A DNA stretch of 64,000 nucleotides from a bacterium (GTDB lineage: Bacteria; Zhuqueibacterota; Zhuqueibacteria; Zhuqueibacterales; Zhuqueibacteraceae), in assembly GCA_023150945.1 (NCBI GenBank), contig JAKLJX010000025.1:30989-94988 (forward strand). The letters are read 5' to 3'. This document shows, piece by piece, positions 54,653-63,427 of this stretch (within the stretch, counting starts at the first letter, position 1; every line of letters starts with the position of its first letter). The notes below the pieces were generated by a model. The model was not told the DNA's origin. It made no database searches and was given only the letters and a program-made list of their open reading frames with translations. The position numbers were made by a program, and so were the translations under genes.

Positions 54653-57600
54653 TTAGCTAAACAGAACTTCGATATCCTCGGCGCTCAGTTGCTTGAACAA
54701 ACCGGCATCGGTCGTGATCAAATCCGCGACAATGGCTCGTTTCCGTTCCTGCAACTGCAGAATCTTCTCTTCGACCGAATTGCGCACAATGAGCTTGTAA
54801 GCGAACACATTCTTCTCCTGGCCGATGCGGTGCGTGCGGTCGATCGCCTGCGCCTCTGCCGCAGGATTCCACCACGGGTCATACAAAATCACATAATCCG
54901 CCGCCGTCAAATTCAGGCTGAAACCACCGGCCTTGAGGCTGATGAGAAACACCCGCGTCTTGGGGTCATTCTGAAACCGGTCGACCTGCGCCTGGCGGTC
55001 ACGCGTGTGGCCGTCAAGATAGGCGTAGGGAATGCCCTGTTCGTCGAGCCGGCGGCAGATGATCCGCAACATACGCACAAATTGGGAAAACACCAAGACT
55101 TTATGATCCTCGGCCAAAATGTTTTCCAGCAGGTCATTGAGCGCGTCGAACTTGCCCGACACCGGCGCCACCTGCTGGTCGATCAGCGATGGATGGCAGC
55201 AAATCTGCCGCAACCGCACCAGCCCCTCCAACACGTACATGCGCGAACGCTCCAGCCCCTGCAAATCGATCTGGTGCATCACGTGCGCGCGATAGTAATC
55301 GCGCCAGCGCTCGTAGAGCTTGCGCTGCTCCGGCAGCATGTCGCAGTAGAAAAGATTTTCGACCTTGGCGGGCAGTTCCTGCGCCACCTCCTGCTTGGTG
55401 CGGCGCAGAATGAAGGGGAAGATCATCCGGCGCAGCAGGCCGGCCGCGGTATGATCGCGCTCGCGCTCGATCGGCCGGGCAAACGCGTTGCGGAAATAAT
55501 TCAAACTGCCGAGCAGGCCGGGATTGAGAAAATTGAACTGGCTCCACAACTCCTGCGTGTTGTTCTCTACCGGCGTGCCAGTGAGCACCAGGCGGTGGCC
55601 GGCCTGCAGGATGCGCGCGGCCTTGGCAGTCTGTGACAGCGGATTCTTGATGTGCTGTGATTCATCGAGAATGGCATAATGAAACCGGACGTTTTGCAGA
55701 AACTCGATGTCACGGCGCAGAATGCCGTAACTCATCAGCACCACGTCATAGCCGTCGAAATTCTTGGCGCGGCGGCGGTCCATGCCGGCGTGGGTCAAAA
55801 CCTGCAGCGCGGGCGTGAAGCGCTCCAGCTCGTTTTGCCAGTTGAACAGCGCCGAGGTTGGGCACACGATCAAGCTCGGCGTGGTGATGCCGCGGTTCTT
55901 CTCGCTTTGCAGCAGGGCGAGCGCCTGGATGGTTTTGCCCAAACCCATGTCGTCCGCCAGACAGCCGCCGAAGCGGAATTCCTGCAGGAAGTAGAGCCAG
56001 TCCAGGCCGCGTTTCTGATACAGGCGCAGCGTGCCGCGGAAGCGCTTGGGCAGCGGTTGCGATTGGATGCCCTTGAAATTGCGCAGCCGCTCCAGGCTTT
56101 CCCGATAGGTCTCGTCGGTTTCCCTGCTGTCCGCCTCCTCGAGCAGAGCATCGATGAGTGTGAGATGATGGCGTGAGACCTTGACCCGGTCGCTCTCGAT
56201 TTCACCGAGGTTGAACATGTGCGCCAGGCGCTGCTGCCAGTCCTCCGGCAACAGGGCCGTGCTACCGTCGCTCAGCTTGACGTAGCGGGTTTGATGCACC
56301 AGCGATTTGCGCAGTTCCTTCAGCGAAAGCGCAATGCCGTTGAAATCGATGCCGAGGCGGCAATCGAACCAGTCGATTTCGGTATTGACCGCCATGCGCA
56401 ACTGCGGTTGCGCGCGGTTCACGCGAAATTGTTTGAGGCGGCCTTCCCCGTAGACCACGAACCCTTGCGCGATCAGCTTGGGCAGCTCGAACAACAGCCA
56501 GTCCAGCGCCCGGCTTTCACGCAGCACGAACTCGCCCGTGGTGCTTTGCCGCGCGCCGGAGGCGACCAGCGCTTCGCGAGCCTCCATTTCCGCCGGGTGA
56601 TTGCGGCGCACGCGCAGGAAATTCAGGCCCTCGCCGTGATGCAACAACAGTTCCGCACCTGCGTCCGCGGCCATCGCCTCTTCCGGCATCTGGCATTCCA
56701 CTTCCTTGCCGCCATAAACGAAAGCCAGGCGCACCAGCAGGTTGTCATACTGTTCACTCAGATGCAGGCTTTTCTCGGTGAAGTCGTCGATCACCGGGAT
56801 GTTTTCCGATTGCGGCAGCACAAAATGCGGGAGCAGTCCGGGAACGCGCTCAATGGAGGCAAAGAACTCGCCCAGCTCGGACTGCGGCACGCGCAACTCC
56901 GCGCTGCTGCCCGCGAGCGAAAGCAGAAACTCGCGCGGCGGATTGCCCTCCAGCTTGATCAGCTCGTCTTCGTGCACCACCCACGCGGGCTGCGTGCTCA
57001 ACAACCGCGTGCGCGGGCCAATCACCAGGATTTCATGGTTGCGAATGAGCTCGGGGCGCAGCAGGATGCCGTTCTCCACATTCTCCAGACGAATCTGAAA
57101 GCGGCTGGGCGTGGCTTCCACTTGCAGCGGCCGGACGCGCTCGAGGTCATCCTGCCAGAAGAACTCGCTGTCGCGCAGCAAGTCGAACAGCATGCCGATT
57201 TCCGCGCCGTAGCCCAGGCTGTAGCCCAGCCGATCGTTGTAGCTGTTGAAGGGGTATTGCGGCGCGATGTACTTCTTTTCGCCATAGTTGTCCAGCATCA
57301 TCAGCGCCAGATTTTCGCGCTGCGTGCAGTTCACGCGGTAATACGGCTGCTCATGAATGGAAGTGGGATAGGCCGCGCCATAGGACCCGTCTTTGCGCCG
57401 GCGGCTGCGATACGGAATGATCTGCCATTCCTGCGGCCGCAAGCTCAAGGTGAAGTAAACGCCCCAGCCCTTGCGTTCGGTTGCCGGCGCCAGGTGCAAC
57501 GGCGCCGCGTTCTTGCCGGGATGATGAACGTTGGTGATCACCTCACGCCAGCTTTTGGACTCCGGCGCAGCCGTCAGCTTGCCGTTGCCGTTGGATTTCT

Positions 57601-57889
57601 TTTCTGATTGACTCACATAGTCTGGAGAGGCATAGTAGTCTCGCGCCTGCAGCAACGCCGCCACCACATGCCCGCAAGTCGTGGGATACGAGCAGGTGCA
57701 ACTCGTGACGAACTGGTTGTCATTGCGCTGGATCGAGACGAGCTGGGCCGGGAAATCATTCACCCGGGCGGAGAAAAAGTCGTCGTCCGTCTCCAGCAAA
57801 CTCACGCGTCCGGATTCATACCAGCGCCTGCCGCGCCGGTAAGCCTCTTGACTGGCCAATCCGAGTATTTCACCGTTTTTGATTTGCAT
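54653..57889 (-). CDS. SNF2-family helicase with N-terminal SWIM zinc finger
   Basis: A 1078-residue protein from the ATG at 57889 (an upstream in-frame GTG at 57961 is less likely). A SWIM zinc finger lies at residues 64-74 (CTCSYPTTCGH: Cys64, Cys66, Cys72, His74). A long middle region follows. The SNF2 ATPase core starts at about 620: LADDMGLGKT near 645 (Walker A), DESQ near 741 (Walker B), LTGTPVENN, and motifs V-VI in the helicase C lobe (LKAGGFSLNLTAADYVILYDPWWNP, IDRTHRIGQ). It moves on double-stranded DNA using ATP; the partner process in bacteria is not established. A separate SWIM protein lies at 61481-62359, recalling pairs such as YwqA/YwqB of Bacillus. Confidence 0.93.
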   Translation of the reverse strand: MQIKNGEILGLASQEAYRRGRRWYESGRVSLLETDDDFFSARVNDFPAQLVSIQRNDNQFVTSCTCSYPTTCGHVVAALLQARDYYASPDYVSQSEKKSNGNGKLTAAPESKSWREVITNVHHPGKNAAPLHLAPATERKGWGVYFTLSLRPQEWQIIPYRSRRRKDGSYGAAYPTSIHEQPYYRVNCTQRENLALMMLDNYGEKKYIAPQYPFNSYNDRLGYSLGYGAEIGMLFDLLRDSEFFWQDDLERVRPLQVEATPSRFQIRLENVENGILLRPELIRNHEILVIGPRTRLLSTQPAWVVHEDELIKLEGNPPREFLLSLAGSSAELRVPQSELGEFFASIERVPGLLPHFVLPQSENIPVIDDFTEKSLHLSEQYDNLLVRLAFVYGGKEVECQMPEEAMAADAGAELLLHHGEGLNFLRVRRNHPAEMEAREALVASGARQSTTGEFVLRESRALDWLLFELPKLIAQGFVVYGEGRLKQFRVNRAQPQLRMAVNTEIDWFDCRLGIDFNGIALSLKELRKSLVHQTRYVKLSDGSTALLPEDWQQRLAHMFNLGEIESDRVKVSRHHLTLIDALLEEADSRETDETYRESLERLRNFKGIQSQPLPKRFRGTLRLYQKRGLDWLYFLQEFRFGGCLADDMGLGKTIQALALLQSEKNRGITTPSLIVCPTSALFNWQNELERFTPALQVLTHAGMDRRRAKNFDGYDVVLMSYGILRRDIEFLQNVRFHYAILDESQHIKNPLSQTAKAARILQAGHRLVLTGTPVENNTQELWSQFNFLNPGLLGSLNYFRNAFARPIERERDHTAAGLLRRMIFPFILRRTKQEVAQELPAKVENLFYCDMLPEQRKLYERWRDYYRAHVMHQIDLQGLERSRMYVLEGLVRLRQICCHPSLIDQQVAPVSGKFDALNDLLENILAEDHKVLVFSQFVRMLRIICRRLDEQGIPYAYLDGHTRDRQAQVDRFQNDPKTRVFLISLKAGGFSLNLTAADYVILYDPWWNPAAEAQAIDRTHRIGQEKNVFAYKLIVRNSVEEKILQLQERKRAIVADLITTDAGLFKQLSAEDIEVLFS

Positions 57890-57980
57890 CAAGCTGAAAT
57901 AAGAGATCGTCTCTGTCTTGCTTGCGGTCCAGGCCCGGCCCGGGTGTGCAGCCGCAGTCACCTCGAGGTGGCAGCGCTCC

Positions 57981-59942
57981 TCATGCCGGCGAATCGGAAA
58001 TCAACAATTGGCGGCCGCCGCTGCTGGAGATGCGGACCGGCATTTCGTAAACCGCCTGCCGCATCATGCAGAGGTTACTGGCGTGATCGCAGAAATAGTA
58101 CACCAACTCCACACGCAGTGCCGCCACCTCGCCGCTTGCAGAAACCTGCAGCGGCAGCGCCACCTCCGCCTGCGGCTGCGCCAGTGTCACGCCGGCGGTG
58201 CGCAGGCGCAGGGCCTGGTTGCGGCTGCGCGCCAAAATCTGCAGCGGCGAACCTTCATTGAACACACTCGCCGGGGGCAAATCGATCCGGATTTGCAGCG
58301 TTGCCTCACCCGGCTGCAGGTTTTGCTCGGGCAACCGTTGCACCGGCGTGCCCATCACCACCAGATGATCCGCCACCGGCAAGGCTTGCGGTTTGAGCCG
58401 CAGCGTCGCCGTGGTTTTCGTGTGCAGATCCACCACTCGCACCGCATGATTGTTGGTGTCGGCCACGTAAAGCCTGCCCTGCAACACCGCCAGACCCGAC
58501 GGCTCGCAGAAGCGGGCGGCCGCGCCGTTCTCCAAACCGGGCTTGCCGTCGCCCGCCAGGGTTTTGCAGAGGCGCAAATTCGGATCCAGCACTTTAATCT
58601 TGTGATTGTAAGTGTCGGCGAGCAACACCTTGCCGTCGTGGAAGCATACGCCCAGCGGATGCTGCAGCCGCACGTTGTCGTCGCTGCCGTCATGATCGCC
58701 GAATTGAAACAGATCGCCGCCCACCAGCGTGCCGACCTTGTCGGTGCGCAGATCGATCTGGCGCACGGCGGAGATTTCACTGTCGGCAATAAACAAGCGC
58801 AGCAATTGCCTGCCAATCACTTCACCGGTGATGCCGCTGGGCTGCGCAAACGCGGCATTCAGGCGCTCGCCGTCACGGCGGGCTTCATGGCCGCTGCCCG
58901 CAAACGGCTCCAGTCGGTTCGTCTTCAGATCGATGGACCAGATCTGGTGCGGGCCAGCCATCGCGAGGTAGCCGGTGTCGCCGTAAATGAAAATATCCCA
59001 CGGCGAATTAAGCGCAATCTTACGGCCGGCACCACCGCGCTGGCCGTAGCCGCCTTGCTCGCCGGTGCCGGCAATGGTCGTCACGCTGCGCGCGCCAAAG
59101 TCTACCCGGCGAAGCAAATGATTGTCGGTGTCGCAGACAATCAAATCTTCCCCATGCCACGCCAGACCCTGCGGATGGAAGAAATGGGCGGTCTCGAAAT
59201 CGCCGTCGGCATTGCCCGCCAAACCGCTGCCGATGATCTCTTGAATCGTGCCGTCCGGGCTGCACACAATGAGACGATGATGGCCGGAATCCGCGATCAC
59301 CAAACGCTGCGTGCGCGCCTCGGCAATGATCTTGCCGGGAAAATTCAACAGGGCCTCCGGCCGGTCGGGCTGCTCCAGCACCAGCGGCAGCGGCGAGTTG
59401 TCCAGCTTTCCCTCTTCCTGAAAGACTGCCAGGCCGACTTCGATGTAGTTGTCCAAAATCTCGCGATTGCCCTCACCGGAAAAAACACCGAGCAAGTAGC
59501 CGGTCGGATCAATCATGACGAGCGTCGGCCAGGCCCGCACGGTGTAGGCCTGCCAGATCTTGTAATCCTGATCCACCACCACCGGATGCTCGACCTCATA
59601 GCGCAGAATCGCCTGGCGAATGTGCGCCGTTTCCCTCTCGTTGTGAAATTTCGCCGAATGCACACCGATGACCACGAACGGACGGCCGGCGTATTTCTCC
59701 TCGAGATATTTCAGATCCGGAATCACGTGCAGGCAGTTGATGCAGCAGTAGGTCCAGAAGTCCAGCAGCACGATTTTGCCGCGCAGCTCAGCGAGCGCGA
59801 GCGGCCGGCCGGTGTTCAACCAGGGCGCCTCCGCGGGAAACTCCGGCGCTTTGATTTTCACTTTGGTGCGAACTTCGCGGATTTTCTCACGGATTTGGGA
59901 ATGTAACGCCAGGCGGTCGGCTTCAGAGCGAATTGGGGTCAT
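57981..59942 (-). CDS. Thioredoxin-like protein with NHL propeller (NHLRC2-like)
   Basis: A 653-residue protein from the ATG at 59942; the upstream frame has no signal of being coded. A thioredoxin-like domain (about 35-170) has DFWTYCCINCLHVIPDL, with CxxC at Cys67-Cys70. It is followed by an NHL-repeat beta-propeller (about 190-520: VIADSGHHRLIV, HPQGLAWHGEDLIVCDTDNHLLRRV, VADTNNHAVRVVD) and a C-terminal beta-sandwich. This architecture is the NHLRC2 type, conserved from bacteria to animals. There is no signal peptide, so it is probably cytoplasmic. A redox role is suggested by the CINC motif; substrates are unknown. Confidence 0.9.
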   Translation of the reverse strand: MTPIRSEADRLALHSQIREKIREVRTKVKIKAPEFPAEAPWLNTGRPLALAELRGKIVLLDFWTYCCINCLHVIPDLKYLEEKYAGRPFVVIGVHSAKFHNERETAHIRQAILRYEVEHPVVVDQDYKIWQAYTVRAWPTLVMIDPTGYLLGVFSGEGNREILDNYIEVGLAVFQEEGKLDNSPLPLVLEQPDRPEALLNFPGKIIAEARTQRLVIADSGHHRLIVCSPDGTIQEIIGSGLAGNADGDFETAHFFHPQGLAWHGEDLIVCDTDNHLLRRVDFGARSVTTIAGTGEQGGYGQRGGAGRKIALNSPWDIFIYGDTGYLAMAGPHQIWSIDLKTNRLEPFAGSGHEARRDGERLNAAFAQPSGITGEVIGRQLLRLFIADSEISAVRQIDLRTDKVGTLVGGDLFQFGDHDGSDDNVRLQHPLGVCFHDGKVLLADTYNHKIKVLDPNLRLCKTLAGDGKPGLENGAAARFCEPSGLAVLQGRLYVADTNNHAVRVVDLHTKTTATLRLKPQALPVADHLVVMGTPVQRLPEQNLQPGEATLQIRIDLPPASVFNEGSPLQILARSRNQALRLRTAGVTLAQPQAEVALPLQVSASGEVAALRVELVYYFCDHASNLCMMRQAVYEMPVRISSSGGRQLLISDSPA

Positions 59943-60434
59943 GAGGATCGAGCTTTCGGTTCGGCTTGCGCAGTTTTGCCTGAAACTCTCTGCTGCTGAG
60001 CAAGTGGCGGAAAATAGGCAAATTGCCGCAGAGATACAAGCAAGAATTCCGTCAAAAAGGGTTGCGTGCGAATCGGCAAAAGGGATTGTTTTTGTTGAAA
60101 TGAAAAAGCGGCAGCCCACCGGGCGTGCCGCTTGGCAGCTCATCTTGGTTGAATGTTTCGCGCGATTAGTGCATGATCTTGCCGCCATACCCACCCTGCT
60201 CAATTCCTCCCGTTGCGGTCGAGGCACACGCTCTCGCGCAGATTGCGAAAATAATGCCTGCCGCTTGCCAGAGTCGGCCTGATTCGACACCTCCCCTGCA
60301 ACGCGTGGGGCATCGCCCTCTCCTGCCGGCCGGCGTGGCGGCATTGCCATCATACGTCGTCTCCCCATGGTGACTCCAGCAACGCGTGCCTGCAGTGGGA
60401 GAAATCAAAACCACTCCGGAGCCGGTGGAAGAGT
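59943..60434. other. Intergenic region with a terminator, no gene seen
   Basis: About 490 bases between the thioredoxin-NHL gene and the DinB gene. Apart from the hairpin at 60103-60133 no gene or repeat is supported. A short minus-strand frame ending in GGYGGKIMH just before the hairpin has no start context and biased composition. Confidence 0.5.
60103..60133 (-). terminator. Rho-independent terminator
   Basis: On the minus strand AAGCGGCA and TGCCGCTT form an eight-base stem with a 12-base loop, followed by TTTCA (TTTTT including the stem end). It is about 300 bases beyond the DinB stop codon, so it ends either that transcript or an unseen short one. Confidence 0.7.
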
Positions 60435-60977
60435 TCAACTCTGCAGCAACGGCAAATAGCGTTCCTGGATCACCTTGAGGTGATGGCGCTCGTGTCCCGC
60501 GATGATATACGCGAGTGCGCGCACGCTGACCGCGGTGTCGTTGGCCGTGCCGAGGCGTTCCGTTGCCGCCGTTTCAAAACCGCGAAACAATGACACGGTC
60601 GCCGCGCGAATGATTTCAAACTCACCGATCAAATCCGCCCAGGCGCGGGCATCGAAGTTGGCAGCCTTGACATAGTCATCCTGCTCGAAGCCGGGCAGAG
60701 GAGTCTGATCGCCGCGACTGAGGCACAACGCGCGATAGCTCATGACGCGCTCCGAGTCGCAAACGTGGCCGAGCACTTCTTTGATGCTCCATTTGCCCGG
60801 CGCATAGCGCCGCAGCGACTGTGCCTCGGAAATGCCGCGCAACACCGCCAGAGTGGAGTTGATCTGCGCGCTCAAATGCTGCAGCACGTCGCCGGCAGGC
60901 ACCAGCGAGATATATCGGTCGTAGTATGGCGAATACTCAGAGGCCGTTGGCCGCGCGATCTCGGGAGCGGACTTCAT
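60435..60977 (-). CDS. DinB-like (YfiT/DinB superfamily) protein
   Basis: A 180-residue protein of the DinB four-helix-bundle superfamily. The metal-binding histidines are in place: GKWSIKEVLGHVCDSERV (His71) and AGHERHHLKVIQERYLPLL (His162, His166, an HxxxH). AGGCGAT precedes the ATG. Members bind a divalent metal and include thiol-dependent transferases (for example bacillithiol or mycothiol S-transferases) and damage-inducible proteins; the particular activity is not evident. It is encoded alone. Confidence 0.88.
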   Translation of the reverse strand: MKSAPEIARPTASEYSPYYDRYISLVPAGDVLQHLSAQINSTLAVLRGISEAQSLRRYAPGKWSIKEVLGHVCDSERVMSYRALCLSRGDQTPLPGFEQDDYVKAANFDARAWADLIGEFEIIRAATVSLFRGFETAATERLGTANDTAVSVRALAYIIAGHERHHLKVIQERYLPLLQS

Positions 60978-61480
60978 CTATCGCCTTTCTTGGTTTGGTG
61001 AAAAGTGAATCGCGAAGAACCGGAAGTCGCGCAGAGAAATTCATGTGAAAATCTCTGCGGCAGGAAGGCCAGGCGGAATTCTGCGGCCGGATTTGTGTGC
61101 AAAACCCAGGAAGAAGAATGGCCGCCAGTCGGGCTTTCATGGTCGCGTTGCCGGCGTGCTGCATTGATCTTGTTGCTGGAGAAGTCGGGTCACTCTGCCG
61201 CGATTCATTCTGGTGTGGGGACGAAGCCGGCGTTGTCGTAACCTCGCCCTGGCCGCGCGGAACGGCACAACAGCAAGCTCGCGATGGGCCACCACCGCCA
61301 GCCATACCGACTTGTGGCCCGCGGGTTTCGTTCAAAAGCGGTAATGCCGGAGGCCGGGCAGTGTCCAATAGCCGTTGAGCCGTGCTCTGCTTTGAAAAGA
61401 ACGTGCATGGCGCGATTCGCGCTTGCATGACCCGGCTGCAATCTTCCGACATGCCCTTGGGAATCTTTCCCGCGCAGGCT
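60978..61480. other. Intergenic region, no gene seen
   Basis: About 500 bases between the SWIM protein gene and the DinB gene. A seven-base hairpin GCAGAGA/TCTCTGC lies near 61037-61064, in the DinB leader. Several frames of 60-90 codons are present but none has a ribosome binding site and plausible composition together. Confidence 0.5.
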
Positions 61481-62359
61481 TTACCGATCAATTGCGGCCG
61501 TCTTCAGCGCAGCGCGGCTGGCCGTTGCGTAAGCCTTTTCCAACAGAATCGTAATGTTCTTGTTCTTGACGGCAAACGGGGATTGCCCCAGCCTTTTCAA
61601 CACGGCAAACTCCACCTCCGGCAAAACCGGATTAGCTGAGAAAGCGGCCAGTTCTGCGCCGGCTTCCCAAAATGTTCCGAGACACTCTTCCAGCGGCGCC
61701 GTTGGAAATTTCGCGCCAAGCTCGATTTCATCCACCGCAGCCGTTTCTTCGGCAGTGCCGGCGCGCTTTTCGCGTAGCTCGTTGATAAGCTGCTCTTTGC
61801 TCTTGCCGCGCAATTTGAAAATCAAAAAAGGATCATCGTCGAACTGATCGGCCAGAATATAGTACACCGCCGCAATGTGCTTACAGGGATTCGCCCAATC
61901 CGGACAGGAACAATCCGTCTCCAGCTCGCGGGATGATTTGGGAAACAGCGGCACCTTGGCGGCTTCGAAAGCTTCTTCGATGTTTTGCGGCATTTCTCCG
62001 GCCAGCAGCTTCGCCACGAAAATCGCCTGCTCCGCCATGGCTTCCGTCACTTTATTCCAGTCCTTTTGCGAGAGTGGTTTGAGCGCGATTTTGATTTTGT
62101 ACGGCGTTCGCTGCGAGCCTTGCACCTTTGCGGTGACCAAACCTTCCTGCACATCGATCGACATCACTTGCCCACGCCGTGCATAGCTGCGCCCCCGCCC
62201 GAGCCGCGCGCCCATGTGAAATGACTCCAAGACCCCAATCCACCGTTGCGACCACCAAGTTTTGCCGATGCTGCCGCCGCGGCTTTTGGGTTTGATGCCG
62301 TCTTTGACCGGCTTGGCAACGGAACGGGGATACCGCCAAAAATAATCCCAGTAGGGCAT
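61481..62359 (-). CDS. SWIM zinc-finger protein
   Basis: A 292-residue protein whose ATG at 62359 follows a strong AAGGAGGCTCC ribosome binding site. It begins MPYWDYFWRYPRS, has GKTWWSQRWI near 32-41, and a SWIM finger CSCPDWANPCKH (Cys150, Cys152, Cys159, His161) followed by IAAVYYILADQFDDDPF. This is the YwqB-like family that in many bacteria is adjacent to an SNF2 helicase; here the helicase gene is about 3.6 kb away in the same direction. A DNA-binding role as helicase partner is inferred. The C-terminal third is helical and acidic. Confidence 0.88.
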   Translation of the reverse strand: MPYWDYFWRYPRSVAKPVKDGIKPKSRGGSIGKTWWSQRWIGVLESFHMGARLGRGRSYARRGQVMSIDVQEGLVTAKVQGSQRTPYKIKIALKPLSQKDWNKVTEAMAEQAIFVAKLLAGEMPQNIEEAFEAAKVPLFPKSSRELETDCSCPDWANPCKHIAAVYYILADQFDDDPFLIFKLRGKSKEQLINELREKRAGTAEETAAVDEIELGAKFPTAPLEECLGTFWEAGAELAAFSANPVLPEVEFAVLKRLGQSPFAVKNKNITILLEKAYATASRAALKTAAIDR

Positions 62360-62569
62360 GGAGCCTCCTTGTTTTGTGCTCGGTAAACAATAAACTGCTT
62401 GCTGAACAATTGTGACCGATTGCTCAACAATCATCACTCCTGGCTGCCGCCGCTTTGAACTTCTCGCGCAATTCTTGCAATGCCACAAATATTGCATCCC
62501 TACCTGCTTCAATCTTCAAAGCCTGAAAAAGTTGCACTAGCCACGCGCGATAGGGCGCGAATTTATTGA

Positions 62570-62597
62570 TTGTTTTTGAGGAATCCTTTCATATATT
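62570..62597 (+). promoter_or_regulatory. Possible promoter of the toxin-antitoxin pair
   Basis: TTGTTT (62570-62575) and TATATT (62592-62597) are spaced by 16 bases, about 60 bases before the antitoxin start. The -10 is close to the sigma-70 consensus, the -35 weaker. The whole gap 62360-62658 is AT-rich and divergent. In Bacteroidota-type hosts a different consensus may apply. Confidence 0.35.
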
Positions 62598-62658
62598 TTG
62601 CGCAGTTCGTTAACTTGAGTAAAGTTTTGTCAGCAATGAAAATCGAGGTGATTCAAAT

Positions 62659-62937
62659 ATGCAAGCTTACGAATTCAAACTTGAAACCTCCGATCGCGGC
62701 GAATTGATGATTCCTGCGGAGATCCAGAGAATCCTGCCGCAGCTAAAAAGGGCCCGTGTGATCCTGCTGTTGGATGACGACGGCACGGAGTGGCAACGTT
62801 TCACCAGCGCATCTTATGATGACGTTCCCGCGGCCGAAATCGCCAGACTGGCTGAGGCTGGCGGCGCATTCGACTTTCTCGCTGATCCCGAGGAAGACAT
62901 TTACAGCGACGAGGATTTGAAAGTGCGCTATCGATGA
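62659..62937 (+). CDS. Putative antitoxin of a PemK/MazF system
   Basis: A 92-residue protein; GAGGTG lies nine bases before the ATG. It starts like an AbrB/DUF2281-type antitoxin (YEFKLETSDRGELMIPAEIQRILPQLKRARVILLLDDD), and ends with an acidic tail typical of MazF antitoxins (AFDFLADPEEDIYSDEDLKVRYR). Its stop overlaps the toxin start (ATGA). Autoregulatory DNA binding and toxin neutralisation are expected by family. Confidence 0.85.
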   Translation: MQAYEFKLETSDRGELMIPAEIQRILPQLKRARVILLLDDDGTEWQRFTSASYDDVPAAEIARLAEAGGAFDFLADPEEDIYSDEDLKVRYR

Positions 62938-63305
62938 AACGCGGAACGATTGTGCTCACGCCTTTTCCCTTTAGCGATCTGACGACGGCCAAGCGCCGTC
63001 CGGCGGTGATTGTCTCGTCCACCGATGAGAATGAAGTGATTGTCGCCTTTATCACTTCCCAGGCGAAAAAGGCCACACACCCCACCGATTTGCTTGTTGA
63101 AACTTCCCATCCGGATTTTGCCGCAACCGGTCTCAAAAAAGATTCTGCCATCCGCCTTCGCAAACTTTGCACGGTTGAGAAAAGCATCATCAATGGCGAA
63201 ATCGGCGAAGCTTCGCAGAGTTTGATGCATGAAATCAACTTGAAATTGCGCATAGCGCTTCAACTTGATGAAACATTGGGAAATGAGAAAGCCCCTACTC
63301 TTTAA
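62934..63305 (+). CDS. PemK/MazF-family mRNA-interferase toxin
   Basis: A 123-residue protein beginning MKRGTIVLTPFPFSDLTTAKRRPAVIVSS, the conserved first strands of the PemK/MazF barrel, with AFITSQAKK and DSAIRLRKLCTVEKSIINGEIG downstream. The family cleaves RNA at short sequence motifs in the cytoplasm. It is translated from an overlapping start with the antitoxin. An insertion sequence end lies eight bases after its stop codon. Confidence 0.9.
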   Translation: MKRGTIVLTPFPFSDLTTAKRRPAVIVSSTDENEVIVAFITSQAKKATHPTDLLVETSHPDFAATGLKKDSAIRLRKLCTVEKSIINGEIGEASQSLMHEINLKLRIALQLDETLGNEKAPTL

Positions 63306-63312
63306 TTCTCAA

Positions 63313-63359
63313 GTGCCAAGACATCGTTGACAAGTTTTGGTGCCAGGACATCGTGGACA
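63313..63359. repeat. Duplicated terminal repeat of the insertion sequence
   Basis: Two 20-base copies, differing at two positions (AAG/AGG and TTG/TGG). They read TGTCCACGATGTCCTGGCAC on the minus strand. Doubled transposase-binding sites at an end are plausible. Confidence 0.75.
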
Positions 63360-63363
63360 CTCT

Positions 63364-63420
63364 CCCCAGGGGTGGTAACGGAAGGAGCCCGTAGGGCGAC
63401 TGGAGTTACCACCCCTGGGG
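63364..63420. repeat. Perfect 16-bp inverted repeat inside the insertion sequence end
   Basis: CCCCAGGGGTGGTAAC (63364-63379) and GTTACCACCCCTGGGG (63405-63420) are exact complements with a 25-base loop that itself contains GCCCGTAGGGC. It lies eight bases beyond the transposase stop, so it can act as its transcription terminator or as an insulating hairpin. Confidence 0.8.
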
Positions 63421-63427
63421 AATTCGA

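Noticed and set aside
60166..60438. A 90-codon minus-strand frame just before a terminator hairpin
   Set aside because: No start signal, composition unlike the neighbours and overlap with the end of the DinB gene. The GGYGGKIMH ending is curious but not enough.
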